Part shown: positions 36,267 through 48,720 of the stretch, in pieces
Numbering within the stretch: the first letter of the stretch is position 1
How the letters are laid out: each line of letters begins with the position of its first letter
DNA from: Sthenelais limicola
Lineage: Eukaryota > Annelida > Polychaeta > Phyllodocida > Sigalionidae
NCBI GenBank assembly: GCA_942159475.1
Contig: OW804096.1
Coordinates: 124,610,941-124,674,940 of the forward strand
DNA length: 64,000 nucleotides
Direction: 5' to 3'
Translations under genes and position numbers: made by a program
The notes under the pieces: generated by a model
The model's input: the letters and a program-made list of their open reading frames with translations, nothing else
Told to the model about the DNA's origin: nothing
Databases searched by the model: none

Positions 36267-39200
36267 TGGTAGTCTTGCTAATATCTTGTAGATCTTTTAG
36301 CAACTTTCACCAACGATTATTTCTTAACATTATTCACCGTTTACAACTTTCAATGACAATTTTTCCAAACGATGTTCACAATTTGCTTAGTCCTGTATGT
36401 ATACATTTGCTACTTCCTAATCATAGTAACGGATCAAAAGAATCGGTAACAAATCAAACGAATTCATAACTATTGTATTCATGCCTGTGTTAAAATAAAG
36501 CCTTTATAAGTGATTGTCAAAATGAGGTTTCAAAATGATAACAATCAAGACAGCCATATCGATGTACATTTTACCATGAAAACTTTTCTGGCCAGGCAAT
36601 ACTTTGGAAACTTGCTTTATTATGGTGGAGAGAAGCAGTCTAGACCTCGTAAATCTTTGTAGCATCTTGCCATATGTAAAAGGCCCTTGGCTTTTCATAT
36701 GGATCGCTGGAATGAAGCAACCAGACCGGAAGTAAAAAGGATTATGGGATGGATCTGTCACCTGAAGGGAGAATTTGATTGACATAACTGGTTACCAGTG
36801 GACCATGGCCTACTTCAGGAAAAAACCCAAGATAATTGAACTTGGGATCGGACAAGATAGACGGCCAATATAAAGTTCCTTAAAATCTCCCATCATATCC
36901 ATGCCAAGACCAGGTTACATTCTCTTGCCCTTCATATATGTATGCCCCCCCCCCCCTCTTTTGTCAGAATACTGGAATCCTATTAAATGATGTCAATAAA
37001 ATTGTGGTCAACAGTAAGCCTCGTCGTTACTTTTAAATTGCAGGCATTTAGGATAACAGGAAGGATACTTTGTAAAATAGAATAAAGAGAAGATATGTAT
37101 GTTTATTGAAAAAGAACACACTATTCTCATAGGGAATAATTAATTATTTTAAATTGAAACTGTGACAATAACTTCTTAAGGGAGAAACATAACCGGCTGT
37201 CATACTGCTTGAGGGAAAATCTACCCGACAATTCTCGGAACAACCTTATCTCCTTATGAAATTTTGGAGAAAAGTATCTTGTAGTGAACTCCAATTCTGA
37301 GGAACTTAGGTCGTGGTGGGGAGTTTACTTTAATATCGAGATGAAGCAGATGACGTATCTAGGTATCTTGATGCACTGTAATCTCTCCATACCTATATAA
37401 GAAACTCACCGTGTCACAATTTGCATACATTGGAGACTATTTAAATTAGGTTTTCCTCCTATCTAAGCTACTTCCTATGTAAGTCGACTCTCTATGCATC
37501 TCCTGTTTTTAGTAACTGGTACTGGAATAGATTGTTACCTATAGACATGTTACTTAATTAATATCGATGCAAATAGTTTGAGTGTAAATGATGTATGTCT
37601 ATGGGAGAATAGCACATAAAGGGAACCACTATCGCATTCTTGAGACTCCTCGGGGGAGGGGGACCCACTTCTACTGACCTGTGAGGCCTACCCTTCTGCT
37701 GTTTATTCCCATTGATTGCCAGTGTATATAAGCGGTCTCCTGCTGTCACAGTGACGTTGAGATGAAGTGGGCATGCTGGCAGAGGTCATTTGTTTTGGCT
37801 CTGTTTGGCTCTCTGCTATTTACGATCCACACCTAACGTGAGGCGATCATTTAAAGTTAGTGTTGAGAGACACGGAGTGAGAGGGATGAATGATGCCTGC
37901 TTTATCTCACTAATTACTGTTAATAAACTGTGAAACACTAAATCAACAGAGTACTACTGTCTCAAATGATGGTCAGCTAGACAATTTGGTAAAATGACTG
38001 ACTAAGTTCTCAGGAACATTTGGCAAATTTGGTAAATGATCTCCCTTGACTAATCTCTAAATTGCACCACCTCCTGGGTTGGTGTCTGCTCTTCGCATCG
38101 CTAATGGGTTAGGCTGGAGTAGACTGGAGGAACTGCTGGAAGTAAGTGTGGCCAATCCATATCGCCACCTAGCTGGTCCATATGGTGGTATTGTGCTTAC
38201 AGAACCTGTGAAACCATGTGGAGGGGAGTGCTGGAAGAGTAGGACACAACGCCTGTATTCTAAACAATGGTCACAGCATCCCTGCCAATATGTTACTATT
38301 CACAATCCCCCATCAGAATAATCTACATTTACAAAATGTTCAAAAGGAATTTAGGAAGTCTGCATTGAGTATAAATATTAACATCGAGTATGTCTGTTTG
38401 TCATATTTCTCGATGTGGCCATGCTCGGTCTGACGTAATTCATTATTTTGTTTCTTCTTCTATAACAGCTTCATGGATAATCTGCCAGGCCATCATGAAT
38501 AAGATTGGCTTACTGCCACATTCCCGATCACTGGTTTGAGTATTGCATGGCTCAAGAATTTAATAGGATGGATGTCTCTCATTTCTCATATGAACTCTTT
38601 AAGAAGATCAGCTATAAAAAAAAACAAACGCAATGTATACCTGGGGGTAGGAATCGATACCTCTGTGCCCAACATGAAGCACTGAGTTGTTACATCTTTT
38701 CATAACAACGGTCGGAGCAGAGATTAAAGAGCCACATATCACTATTGGAAGGTACAATGGCCCCATGATGGCTCTCATTTAAGGATGTTAAGTCGAACAT
38801 TGTATTTCCATCACCCGCATATTTGCGTTTTGCATCAGTAGTGATAAAATCATTTGCTAATAAAATTGTTTGTATGAATACACACGATACAGCGAAATTT
38901 ACACTAAAAATATCGTTATCATATAAAGTCAGAATATTAAAAGAAGAATACAAATTATGGCAATGCAAGACTCGCAATAATTAAATGAATGATAATCTCC
39001 AATTGTAGTGGATTCACAGACTTCTGAATTCATTTATGTAACATAAGTAATGGAAAGGAAATATTGAACAATCCTTTTCCATCCCTGTATATCTGCGCCC
39101 ATGTAATGGTCAAGGACATTGATCTAATGCTTGTTTTCCTTAAGGCAGACTCTAGAGCCCTGGAAATCAATGACAATTTTCGTTTCTCTCCCCGAGTCAA

Positions 39201-40885
39201 ATGCTTCTAGTGACGTGACCTGGCAACCAAAGCAAGAGACGATATTCCACTTTCAATTGAAAAAGTTTTGGCGGTGCCAAACATCTATTGTTTAATGGCC
39301 AAAGGATGTCCATAGTGGTTTCTTGAATAAGCAGTTCACGGTAACAGTTTACATCAACTTTTATTGGCTATTTTAACAGCAGTTGTCGTCAAATATTAGA
39401 ACGTATTCGATGCAGGCATTAGCGTTCCAAACCACGACGCAGTATTAGAAAAAAAACATTTTATTATTTTTTCACCTATGCATTCTTCAGTGGATGCACT
39501 ATGCATTAGCACTCCTTTGTGATGATCTAAATAAGTTCATTTAATTAATATTGATTCACCCATTAGTTTTTTAATGCTGACATGGATAAATATTTAATAA
39601 GATTTCCGCAAGGTTTTTGATATTGCAATTTTATCTATAATAATGGACAACATAGAGTCCTAATATTAGTAGTAGTGTACCAATAGAGGGTCCTCGCACG
39701 CAGTAGAAAGAGTATTACACTCCGCCGAGAACAAGTCAGTTTCCAGACTTAGTATTCAAGTTAGCGTTTGATTTCTGAATGGAACTAATAAGGATGATTT
39801 CCGAAAAATAATGATTCTAATAACATGATCACTAGAGACTGAGATGGCAAAGCAATGTTCCTAAATGCCTCGTATCTCGGGTTATGATATCTTCCAATAG
39901 TGATTCCCTCGCTTAAAGATTTTCTCACTTACCGAAAATGTTTAAATCTAAGTTAAAAGTAATTTAACATGGCCCATAAGGCTTATTGATTTTCTTGCAT
40001 ACGTTTATGACTCAATGCTTTCTTAAGTGAAGCATTGTGAAGACAGTGAGGTAGAATTTAAGCAGATCCTAGCCACAGGTATCTTTCATTCTCATACCAA
40101 ACCATGACAATTATAATAATTAGACAAAAATAGATTCAAGGCCACACTGACACAACCTACAGCGACGATCTCTAAGCTTTATTACCGCGTTGCAAACATG
40201 GCGACCCAATGCTCCATTTCATTTTAATGCCAATCAAAATACCACAGCTTTTGATGCCCAGAACACCTTTTTAGTTCCCCCTTCGTGAAGGAAAAAGAAT
40301 GCCAAAGGGCCCCACTGGCCTTGAGTTTAATTTGATTAAAATAAAAATAAACAATGGGAGAGTCAACGACGTTCAAGTATAGCCGGCAACCAAGAGGAAG
40401 TATTCCATACTTGATTTTCCGTGCAAAGGAATACCAGTTTTACGTGATAATATAAACTATTACAGATTTTATTCGCAAGCATTTGAGAAGAAAGCAGATC
40501 ACTGTATCAACTGCGCTACATTGATTGTAAAATACGTTCTTAAGCTTGGATTTCTTATAAGCAAAATCCTGGACCGAATTTCTGAAAACACATAGTAAAG
40601 ATTCCAAAATACAGTGCCCACATTTACTCTAATAGGTATGTAAATATTTTAGGTGAAATGCTGGTAAGGCCTCGAGGAGTGATACTGATGTCACTAAGTA
40701 TCTCTACCAAAACCCTGAGTCAATGCCAAATAAGTCAGAAAGGCTCTGCAACAAAGTCATATACGTTACACCTCCAGTTCTGGAGACCTAGGTAGCCCAG
40801 CAATAGAGAGAGGCGAGCCTCCGACGCTTTTTCATATCTATAGGCAGCAAGTGACTCTACCAAACACTGATTTCAAGGGTCCCTG
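36267..40885. other. No gene seen
   Basis: AT-rich sequence including a poly-C run at about 36945-36956 and one copy of a dispersed repeat at 38577-38656. No recognisable coding exon. Confidence 0.45.
38577..38656. repeat. Dispersed repeat, copy 1
   Basis: Shares AACTCTTTAAGAAGATCAGCT, AATGTATAC and GGGGGTAGGAATCGATAC, in order, with the copy at 44376-44456. The last block, read on the minus strand, contains a B-box-like GTATCGATTCC, so a tRNA-derived SINE tail is possible. Confidence 0.7.
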
Positions 40886-41294
40886 TTGCAGAACAAGTAA
40901 CATAGACAATTTCCATAAGTATGGATGAGAGCTTTCCAATGTAATTAATAAAGGTCATGCACATGCGACAGGCTTTTCTTGATCGAACCCTAAACCACAC
41001 TGGGAGGACCAGCTGAGGATATCATATATACTATAGATTTACAAGTGACCTGTTTATTGCAGAACAAGTAACATAGACAATTTCCATAAGTATGAATGAG
41101 AGCTTTCCAATGTAATTAATAAAGGCCATGCACATGCGACATAGACAATTTCCATAAGTATGAATGAGAGCTTTCCAATGTAATTAATAAAGGCCATGCA
41201 CATGCGACAGGCTTTTCTTGATCGAACCCTAAACCACACTGGGAGGACCAGCTGAGGATATCATACTATAGATTTACAAGTGACCTGTTTATGG
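40886..41294. repeat. Nested tandem repeat (periods about 171 and 68 bp)
   Basis: The unit starting TTGCAGAACAAGTAACATAG recurs at 40886 and 41057. Inside the second copy a 68-bp block, starting ACATAGACAATTTCC, is itself duplicated at 41071 and 41139. The downstream blocks GATCGAACCCTAAACC and GAGGATATCAT also occur twice. Copies differ at only a few bases, so the duplications are recent. A 61-codon minus-strand frame over it is a product of the repeat. Confidence 0.9.
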
Positions 41295-42563
41295 GCGGGG
41301 CTATAACGGCAAATGGCTGATTGATTGGCATTTACCATGAAGGAGAACGATAACCTGCCGCACTCTCACCTACCGAAAGTGGCTTTTAACTCTACTAGAT
41401 CGAAGAGATTCTAGAATTACAGATGGATTTGTATCCATGTTCTCCTACCAGGCACCGTGTTATTTCCATCATGGGTACGAGGTGGAACGATTAGGAACGA
41501 TATGTTAAAAAGTGTGCAGGGAAACAAAAGCCATAAATAAAGGGAGTAGAGTTTCCTCATTGCTGAACTCAATAGTCTTGGGTATATATTGTTTTTGCTG
41601 TTGTGTGTTTCTGATTACTATAGCCCTCGGGTAGATTAGAAGTCACGTCAAGCATTCTATTGAACCAGAGGATCCACTTAAAAAAATCTTCCACCCAACG
41701 ACTCGACTCAATTGTTTTTCCCGAATTAACAATGGCAGAACTCAAAGCTTGCTGATCTTTGTAAAGTTATGGAAATCAGTCGGGAGCTGGATGATTATGC
41801 AACTCAATTATTTACAAATAACTTTGTCTTGCATGATTTCGAGAATGAGAACAAAAACGACACTCAAATATAGGCCTAATATTATATATTTCTAAGTTAA
41901 TACATTGTTCTAGCATGATATCTTGTAATGCTGTCCCCTTGATTTCTATTTTTGATCGACCTTCCTGATTTTCATAATAAGACGCAGCAGATGTGTTTCA
42001 TCAGGAATCTGTACAGTTTCCCTCATATTTATGCGCCACATTTATTCTAAGGAGAGCTCCCATCCAATGTCCCCGCATGTATCTCTTCCATGAGATACTC
42101 CGTCTTCCCTTTATTGCCACACTCGCATACCCTTCCTGCTTCAGCAGCCAAGGCCAGGCCCTAAATATGAGAGTTGCTCGTCTTGCACTTAAGAGCCACT
42201 CATGCCGCAGGTATAAGTGTTACAGCATCGAGTTCAAGCCGCTCATTATTGCTCGAGTTATTCTCACATGCCTCTCAAAACTATGGCAACACATGCCTAC
42301 CTCAGCAATATTTATATCAAGTGTCAATAAAAAAAATACACCGGGGGCTGCAAAACATGAATATATAGCTGACACGAGACATAGGCAACATGACTCTTGT
42401 ATGAATATAAGGATGGAATATAAGGATGGAATGATTACGATGGACTGAAAGCAGGGTGGGAGGGGGGTATACAATGTCATTTTGCGTTATGTCCACTATT
42501 GGGCTGACCATGACCCCATTGTCTGACAGGTAGAATATCCAAAGTGGCCCTCTAAAGGCAATT
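41295..42563. other. No gene seen
   Basis: The longest plus-strand frame (41993-42448, 151 codons) has no recognisable domain or convincing splice context. A short direct repeat (AGGATGGAATATAAGGATGGAAT) sits near 42410. Confidence 0.4.
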
Positions 42564-42674
42564 AAGGGCCTACTCCACTAAGCCGATTCTCATGCAATTT
42601 TGCGCCGCAGAGGATTCTTTTCCACTAAATTCTGTGAGAATCTCATGAGAATCGGCGTAGTGGACTAGGTCCTT
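42564..42674 (+). mobile_element. Short TIR element, copy 1
   Basis: Ends AAGGGCCTACTCCACTA and TAGTGGACTAGGTCCTT are inverted repeats, followed inward by GCCGATTCTCATG and its complement. The centre contains GAGGATTCTTTTCCACTAAA. A related sequence in reverse orientation lies at 59409-59520, showing it is a dispersed element rather than a local palindrome. It has no coding capacity. Confidence 0.85.
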
Positions 42675-44170
42675 ACGACTCTTAAAACTGAATTTCCATG
42701 TCAATATATATACCCGATAAAAGAAAGTAGGATATTATGTCCTACATTTGTTCCTGGTAGTATCAACGATTATTTCTCATCAGCAGTTTCCTGATTTAGC
42801 ATTTGATATTTTTGTTGGTTCACTATAACAGAGAGACAGGAAAAATGGGTGGGGGGATTTACTCCTATCATTAATTAAAACAATTAAGTTTCAAGAATGG
42901 AAAATGTAAATGATTGTATAATTTGTATTTGATCAAATACAAGAAGGTACAATGACGTATTACTGCAACGCACTTGAAATTTATATAAAGTTCTAACAAT
43001 CCTAAATCAGGGTTATTTTCAGGATTTACTTGCATTTTGGGGAAGTGGAATACATTACAATTAATGTCTTAATGTTGTCACTGCATTTTTCTACAAGCAA
43101 GGCAATCTAGGGTTGCTAGAATCAAGGTATGGTCCCATAAACAGCATGTTACTTAGTTGGCTAATTTCAGTCAATTATGGGTTCCTGGAGATACAGGTGT
43201 GGCATAACCATGTTGCCACATACAGATTTGGAAGCACTAGTAATGACATAGCACATAACACGATATGATTACATGCTCATCGAAGTAATGACTAGGTGAA
43301 CCAGTTTGCTTCCTGGTATTAGATTATTATTGGTAACCATCTAATTAGGTCAGACATATATGGCTTGTCCATCATATAAATAAGTTGATAGAAGTCGAGG
43401 AATGACCTGAACAGTCCGATAAAGGAGAGTTTTATTCACCAATAAACATGAATACATGTAAGAGCAATAATGTAAAAAACCAAACGAATTGATTTTTTTT
43501 ATATGAGGAGGGCGTGGTTTGTATGAAGTGGCGGAATCTGATTGGATGTTAATTAGGGTGTTGCAGAGAGCATGATAATTAGGTGCCGCTGCGTAGCGCC
43601 CGTCGCCAATATACAAGGTGAGGGTTCACCTACACATACTATGATCCTTTTTTTTTAATTTAGTATGTTCATACAGTAATCATCAGACAACACAAGATAT
43701 ATTACTGGATGACGTGGATGGGTATTGGTGGGTAGATGAGATGATTAGGTATAAGGTAGGTTGGTTTTGATGAGTCAGCTTAAGGATTGTGCATGGTTTT
43801 TGTGTGAGGGTTGTTTCTTTTATTAATATCTCTCATATTCATAACTCTACAAGGACATTATTAGGTAATCATGTTTAATGATATATCATTTAACCCTTGC
43901 ATCAGCATGAAGATTCCAAGCTAAGCAAGCCCCCCTGTTTTAGATATAGCCCCAGCGAGTATATAAATTTATCACATACATGGTCAATATCCACACCTCC
44001 TTAAAATGTTCGATCCATTGGGTGCATTTCACACGTAAGACTTATTTCACACATAAGAAGCTTATGAAACCGGCCCATGAAAATATCTTAGCACCTGATG
44101 AGTGAACAGAGGAGCTGGTACGTGATGGATAAAAGGTTATACAGGTTAGCTAACGAGATGGTTGAAGGAA

Positions 44171-44225
44171 CGTTGATATCACACGAGTTGCACAGCACTG
44201 AGTGCGATATTCTAAGCGATTGAAA
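44171..44225. repeat. Second dispersed repeat, copy 1
   Basis: GATATCACACGAG, CACAGCAC, GAGTGC and ATATTCTAAGCGA match, in order and at the same spacing, the stretch at about 49306-49356. Both copies are followed some 100-200 bp later by a TGTATAGTCATwATAG string, so the full element is probably larger. Confidence 0.6.
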
Positions 44226-44375
44226 CTAACTAACTTAACTTGACTGCTTGCAGTTGTCTTTAATAATGCTCAAGGGAATATTGTATAGTCATTATAGTTG
44301 AATGTCGGCGGTACACCTGGTATATAATGTCCGATTCAAATCGTATAATGAAACTAATTATTGAATAAGTATTGT

Positions 44376-44456
44376 CTCTCTTCTCTCATGTGAACTCTTT
44401 AAGAAGATCAGCTAACACAAACGGTCAGCAATGTATACTCGGGGGTAGGAATCGAT
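44376..44456. repeat. Dispersed repeat, copy 2
   Basis: Same orientation as 38577-38656 and sharing its three conserved blocks, with an indel in the A-rich middle. The similarity ends just after GGAATCGATACT. Confidence 0.7.
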
Positions 44457-46384
44457 ACTTTAGCATTATCCTATCTTGGGGGGTCCCAATAGAAACAGCA
44501 AAATGTGGTGATTCAGCATGATTAGTTTTGACCAATATAACATGATACTCCGAAGTGCCAGAACGAGTCGTTATCGTATACCAATGAGGTGGATCTGGTA
44601 AATTATGCCGGGGGAAGCAGTTCTGTCTAATCAGAGAACAAATACTAAACCGATTAACTCTGCGATAGAAATAGAAAATTAAGAGCTCCCGGCATCGAGA
44701 ACCCACCTGTTACCTCGAAGCGCAGAGGTACAATTAAATGGTCGACAGTCGAATCTTGTAACGATATCGGGAGAAAATGTTTTCTTTGAGATGCTAGATC
44801 CAGGGAATCAATAGTTGTCGCCATTACAAAATCTATCCATCAGGCGAAGGCATTGTGTAGGAGTTCTTGTCCTTGATAATAATCCCTTTTGTATGCAAAC
44901 TCCATTTTTCTCCATACTAGACGCAATCCGTATGTCACCATCTGCTTCAGTGGCAGTCAATTTCTTAACGATTGTTCGCAACAAAGGTCAGTATACGTAC
45001 GGATCTATTTTGTGAACTTTAAATGACAATCAAGCGAGCCATAGGATAAATTCGAATTTCGGTAAATGATTAAGTAAGGACTGTGCCATATGGTACGGTT
45101 TGATGGACTAATTTTGCTTTCCTGACTAGACACTCTTGCTTATCAAAGAATTAACTCGAGTATTTTGGGTTAGCAAGCATGTCCATAATATTTGTAAATG
45201 TTTCTTCTAATCTGATCGGATTACTAGGAAGAGTCATTTTACGTTGGAATAGGGGTGAATCATCACTATAGAGACTTTTTGATTCACATTTCAGCGCTTA
45301 GTTACGTTGGGCATCTAGTGAACTCCTATTAATTCGTTAATTAACGAAATGTGGGTAGGCAAATTAAAAAAGCTAATCAGTTACAGTGGGTAGACGGCTA
45401 TTTTATTACCCCTACATTTCACCCTCACCCCCTTCCTACTCCCTCTGTTGATGTAATAAACCGCATATGGCTCGTTATTTATGTAACAGTGGTAGTTTTT
45501 ATGTTTTCTAAACTTTCCCCATTACGAACACTTCACAATGCATTCAAACGATGATTGTGACAGGGTCAGAGGCGAACACAAATTACGATGTTTTCCACCA
45601 AGTGAAGGTGAGGAACCGGATGTTTTAGCAGGATGACGTCACGTCGCCGCTTCTGCAATGGCGTCAAAACTTGCAGGTTTAAGAGTCTGATGAAGAGGTT
45701 TGTCACGTTTTCTATGTCCGTGAATTTTGTCTGAAGTTACTAGAGCAACTTGTGTGTCTGGAGTACTCTTAAGTAGATCCCTTTGGGAAAAGCAGATAAT
45801 GAGTGGTGACTTTCGGGGGCTGGCCCTGTCTGGTTTATCGGGAAGTGAGCCCTTTTTGAGTGCGCTAATCATGTCCATGATAAAGTAGAGCCTGACATGA
45901 GACGAGATAAACTTGAATACCACCATCATCTATATTGGCAGTCAGTATGTTCTTCCATTCAATAAATAAGGTAATATAGAAAATGAAGGGTATGAAGGTA
46001 GAAAATGAAGGGATGAAGGGTACAATGTATATTACCAGCAGTTCTCATGTGGAAATACTGAGACAGAAAAATAAACCAATTGTTGTGCCTTCTGTACAAT
46101 ATTCATCACTGGAAATATTACTATTATAACATCTCTTAGCCTTAATTCTTTTTTTAAAAAAACTGTCAGTGGACGGATTAGATATTCTGTGGTCTTGGTA
46201 AACAAATTCAATGATCAGGTTCCTTTGCATAAGGTTATGGTTGCGCAAGCAATAGCCTTGCGCTAAGTCATCCTGCGGATCACTAAAAGGCCGTTGGTTA
46301 ACGTGGTGCGATGGGGCACTCCGAATCGGATTGCTAAGAAACAGTTTTTCATTTCTTATGAAAAATTGATATATATTGTTGTAG

Positions 46385-46625
46385 TGTGGGACGGACTGGG
46401 ACGGACGAATGATGTATAGGGTACATTCGTCCGCCACCAGGGGGCAGGGTCTCACATTGTGAGTGAGGACGGATCTCTGGGGGGTATAAATAGGGGTGAG
46501 ATTTTAGGGTAAGGGCAGTTGCAGCCCAGGCATCAAGCATTCCACATCTACCTTTCAAGATACTTCAATAAATGGGCTACTAGCTGAGACCAAGATTCAT
46601 CTCTTATTGTTGTAATTGTTAGACA
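46385..46625 (+). mobile_element. Candidate solo LTR
   Basis: A 241-bp unit bounded by TGTGGG and TTAGACA has retroelement LTR layout: TATAAATAG at 46485-46493 and AATAAA at 46567-46572 at plausible U3-R-U5 spacing, then about 50 bp to the end. GT-rich sequence follows the poly(A) signal. No primer-binding site follows and no polypurine tract precedes, so it would be a solo LTR. I could not find a matching target-site duplication, so the ends are tentative. A Pol II promoter of another origin is the alternative. Confidence 0.45.
46434..46447 (+). promoter_or_regulatory. CTCF-like core motif
   Basis: CCACCAGGGGGCAG matches the animal CTCF core consensus at nearly every position. It lies about 40 bp upstream of the TATA box in the candidate LTR. 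A single motif match does not show binding. Confidence 0.4.
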
Positions 46626-46690
46626 ATGCAATTCGTCCACTTGTCCATTCATCCACTCGTCCGTTCGTCCGCATTCGTCCAAACTAAGTA
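46626..46690. repeat. Cluster of degenerate CGTCC repeats
   Basis: Eight or so imperfect copies of a CGTCCNTT-like unit (for example CCACTCGTCCGTTCGTCCGC) run directly after the candidate LTR. The same string ATTCGTCCAC occurs in the palindrome at 46799-46932. Confidence 0.6.
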
Positions 46691-46760
46691 GAATGATATT
46701 CCAGCAGAGAAGTCAATGGCTTTCTCCTTATGTATTAGTGAAGTAATGACGGCTACAACA

Positions 46761-46761
<1 letters not shown>

Positions 46762-46799
<38 letters not shown>
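46762..46799. repeat. AT/AG dinucleotide microsatellite
   Basis: An (AT)n run of about six units passes into an (AG)n run of about 13 units and abuts the left edge of the palindrome that follows. Confidence 0.9.
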
Positions 46800-46932
46800 A
46801 TGGGACGAGCCGGCAATAATCGAAAATTTATAGGACGAGATTCGTCCACATAAGCACGATGCCGTAGGCAGAGTGCTTATGTGGACGAATCAAGTCCTAT
46901 AAATTTTTCGATTATTGCTGGCGAGTTCCATT
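46799..46932. mobile_element. Foldback palindrome, 134 bp
   Basis: The arms 46799-46857 and 46873-46932 are inverted copies (AATGGGACGAGCC against GGCGAGTTCCATT; CGTCCACATAAGCAC against GTGCTTATGTGGACG) with few mismatches. They surround a 15-nt loop GATGCCGTAGGCAGA. MITE-like, no coding capacity. Confidence 0.85.
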
Positions 46933-48720
46933 CTATATTTATTATATGTGCATAAAATTTGATCATATTTCATCAGATATCACTGAAAAAATACTAAAGA
47001 AGTCTCAGAGAACCCCGCTGACAGCCCCATTAGTAGGCCTACAATGTTCGGTGCCCACTGTGCGATCATGCAGTTTTTAGGCCTACTTATATTGCTGATT
47101 TAAAACGTTCATATCGCAGCCATTTCTTGGCCTACATTAATAAATCTTATATCTTTCAATAGAGAATTTAATTCTCTATCTAATGGTGTGGGTTTCATTA
47201 TGTATTTCCATAATTAAAGTACCAGAATCACGGGTGGATTACCGATCGGGGGGGTTTGTTTACATGCTTCGCGGAGAGCCAAAGCTCCGCGAAGCATATA
47301 AACAGGGCTATTTTTAGGCAACTACATTCATATAGGACGCGTCCTATATGAATATTTCTATAGCACCCCACTTATAGCACCCTTCATATAGCATGCGCAT
47401 ATAATAAATATATATATTATGTATATATATTGGACTTTATTTTATTTGCCTTCATATGATGTAAAAAATATTTGGGAGTTATTCGTGGGTCATCACAGTC
47501 CCCCCCCCCCCCTCAGTTTAACGCAACTATCTGATAACGCAGGCCCCCAGGCCACACCAACAAAATTGGATCGCAAAAGGACCTCTATTATAATTCTAGC
47601 GATATGGTACCCAAAAAACTCATTCAGGAAGCATTACTACAAATACATCGCTTTTCTCAGAAGATCCTGACATCTATACTATATCTAATTATTTACCTAA
47701 CTCTATTTTCTATTTTAACCGCTAATATCACAGGTATCATATCCCTCCTCCCTGGCAGTAAAGAAAAACTATTTTTACATCAAAGGAACATATCAAATGA
47801 CACATTCGATCGTATATAGCCGCAAAAGAATAGTAGTTTCAGATTCACAAAATCAGGCCCAAGGAAAAGTTAATAAGGATATCAAGTTAAACAACTCGTT
47901 GTAAAACAGACAACATTACTTTCTCAGAAACCACATTAAATCCGAATCCTACATGAAGCTAGACCAAATAAATCAACCTATTGATGACGGCAGGAAATTG
48001 GGTTTCAAAACAATGTTCCAGCTTCGGAGATTGAATTTCTTTTTTCCATCCATGACCCTCCTTTAAGAATTCATGAAAGAGCAGGGTCTGTTTTATATAT
48101 TTGCCTTTTTCTTCTCTTGAGTTCACTTGGTGCAAATGTCCCCGCATTGCTCATAAGAAACATCAATCCCAGAGATTTAGGTAAAAGGATTATGTGACAA
48201 AAATCCATAGCTCTTCCTATCATATCGGTACGTGTGTGAAAACATCGACGTTAGTTTTCATATCAAAGCCAGGCTGGCGAATCGACCTGTGTGAGGAACG
48301 AAAGGCTGAGGTCCGGATAGTATTTGTTTGTCAAGCATGAATCACTAAAGGATTAATGACCGATATTGAGGGACTGCTGATTCAAACAGTGCACCAGTAA
48401 TCCCGAAATGGAAGTTATTAACCGTTTTAGACTCTGCCTTAGGCTGTTATAGCCCCTGTATTGTTCAAGACAGTGATTAAAAAGGAATAGGTTAGAAATC
48501 ATTGTTGTTTTAATCCCTACACTTTCTAAGAACTACGGATCTCATTTGTGTGTATATTTACATACATATAATTCATATCACAACTCAGCTTGTGTTCACG
48601 TTGGTAACACACAGATCTGCATAGTTTTTTGTAAAAACCAATTTTACTGGTCAGAATTGTACACAATGTGATGTATGTTTCATATTGCGTTTTGTTGCAA
48701 GAGAACACACGTGTGATCCG
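46933..48720. other. No gene seen; several hairpins
   Basis: Includes GCTTCGCGGAG/CTCCGCGAAGC at about 47268-47299, the perfect palindrome ATTCATATAGGACGCGTCCTATATGAAT split around its CG centre near 47328-47355, and a poly-C run near 47501-47511. No exon was recognised. Confidence 0.5.

Larger units (their letters stand above)
42675..46384. other. No gene seen
   Basis: Contains dispersed-repeat copies near 44175 and 44376, a perfect palindrome TTCGTTAATTAACGAA near 45332 and a short GAAGGG-type tandem repeat near 45980-46022. No exon was recognised. Confidence 0.45.

Noticed and set aside
41054..41239. Minus-strand 61-codon frame with an internally repeated protein sequence
   Set aside because: The repetition simply reflects the 68-bp tandem duplication.
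41993..42448. Plus-strand frame of 151 codons
   Set aside because: No recognisable family, no clear exon boundaries, and overlapping minus-strand frames of similar quality.
46045..46455. Minus-strand frame of 136 codons
   Set aside because: Runs into the candidate LTR and shows no retroelement or other domain.
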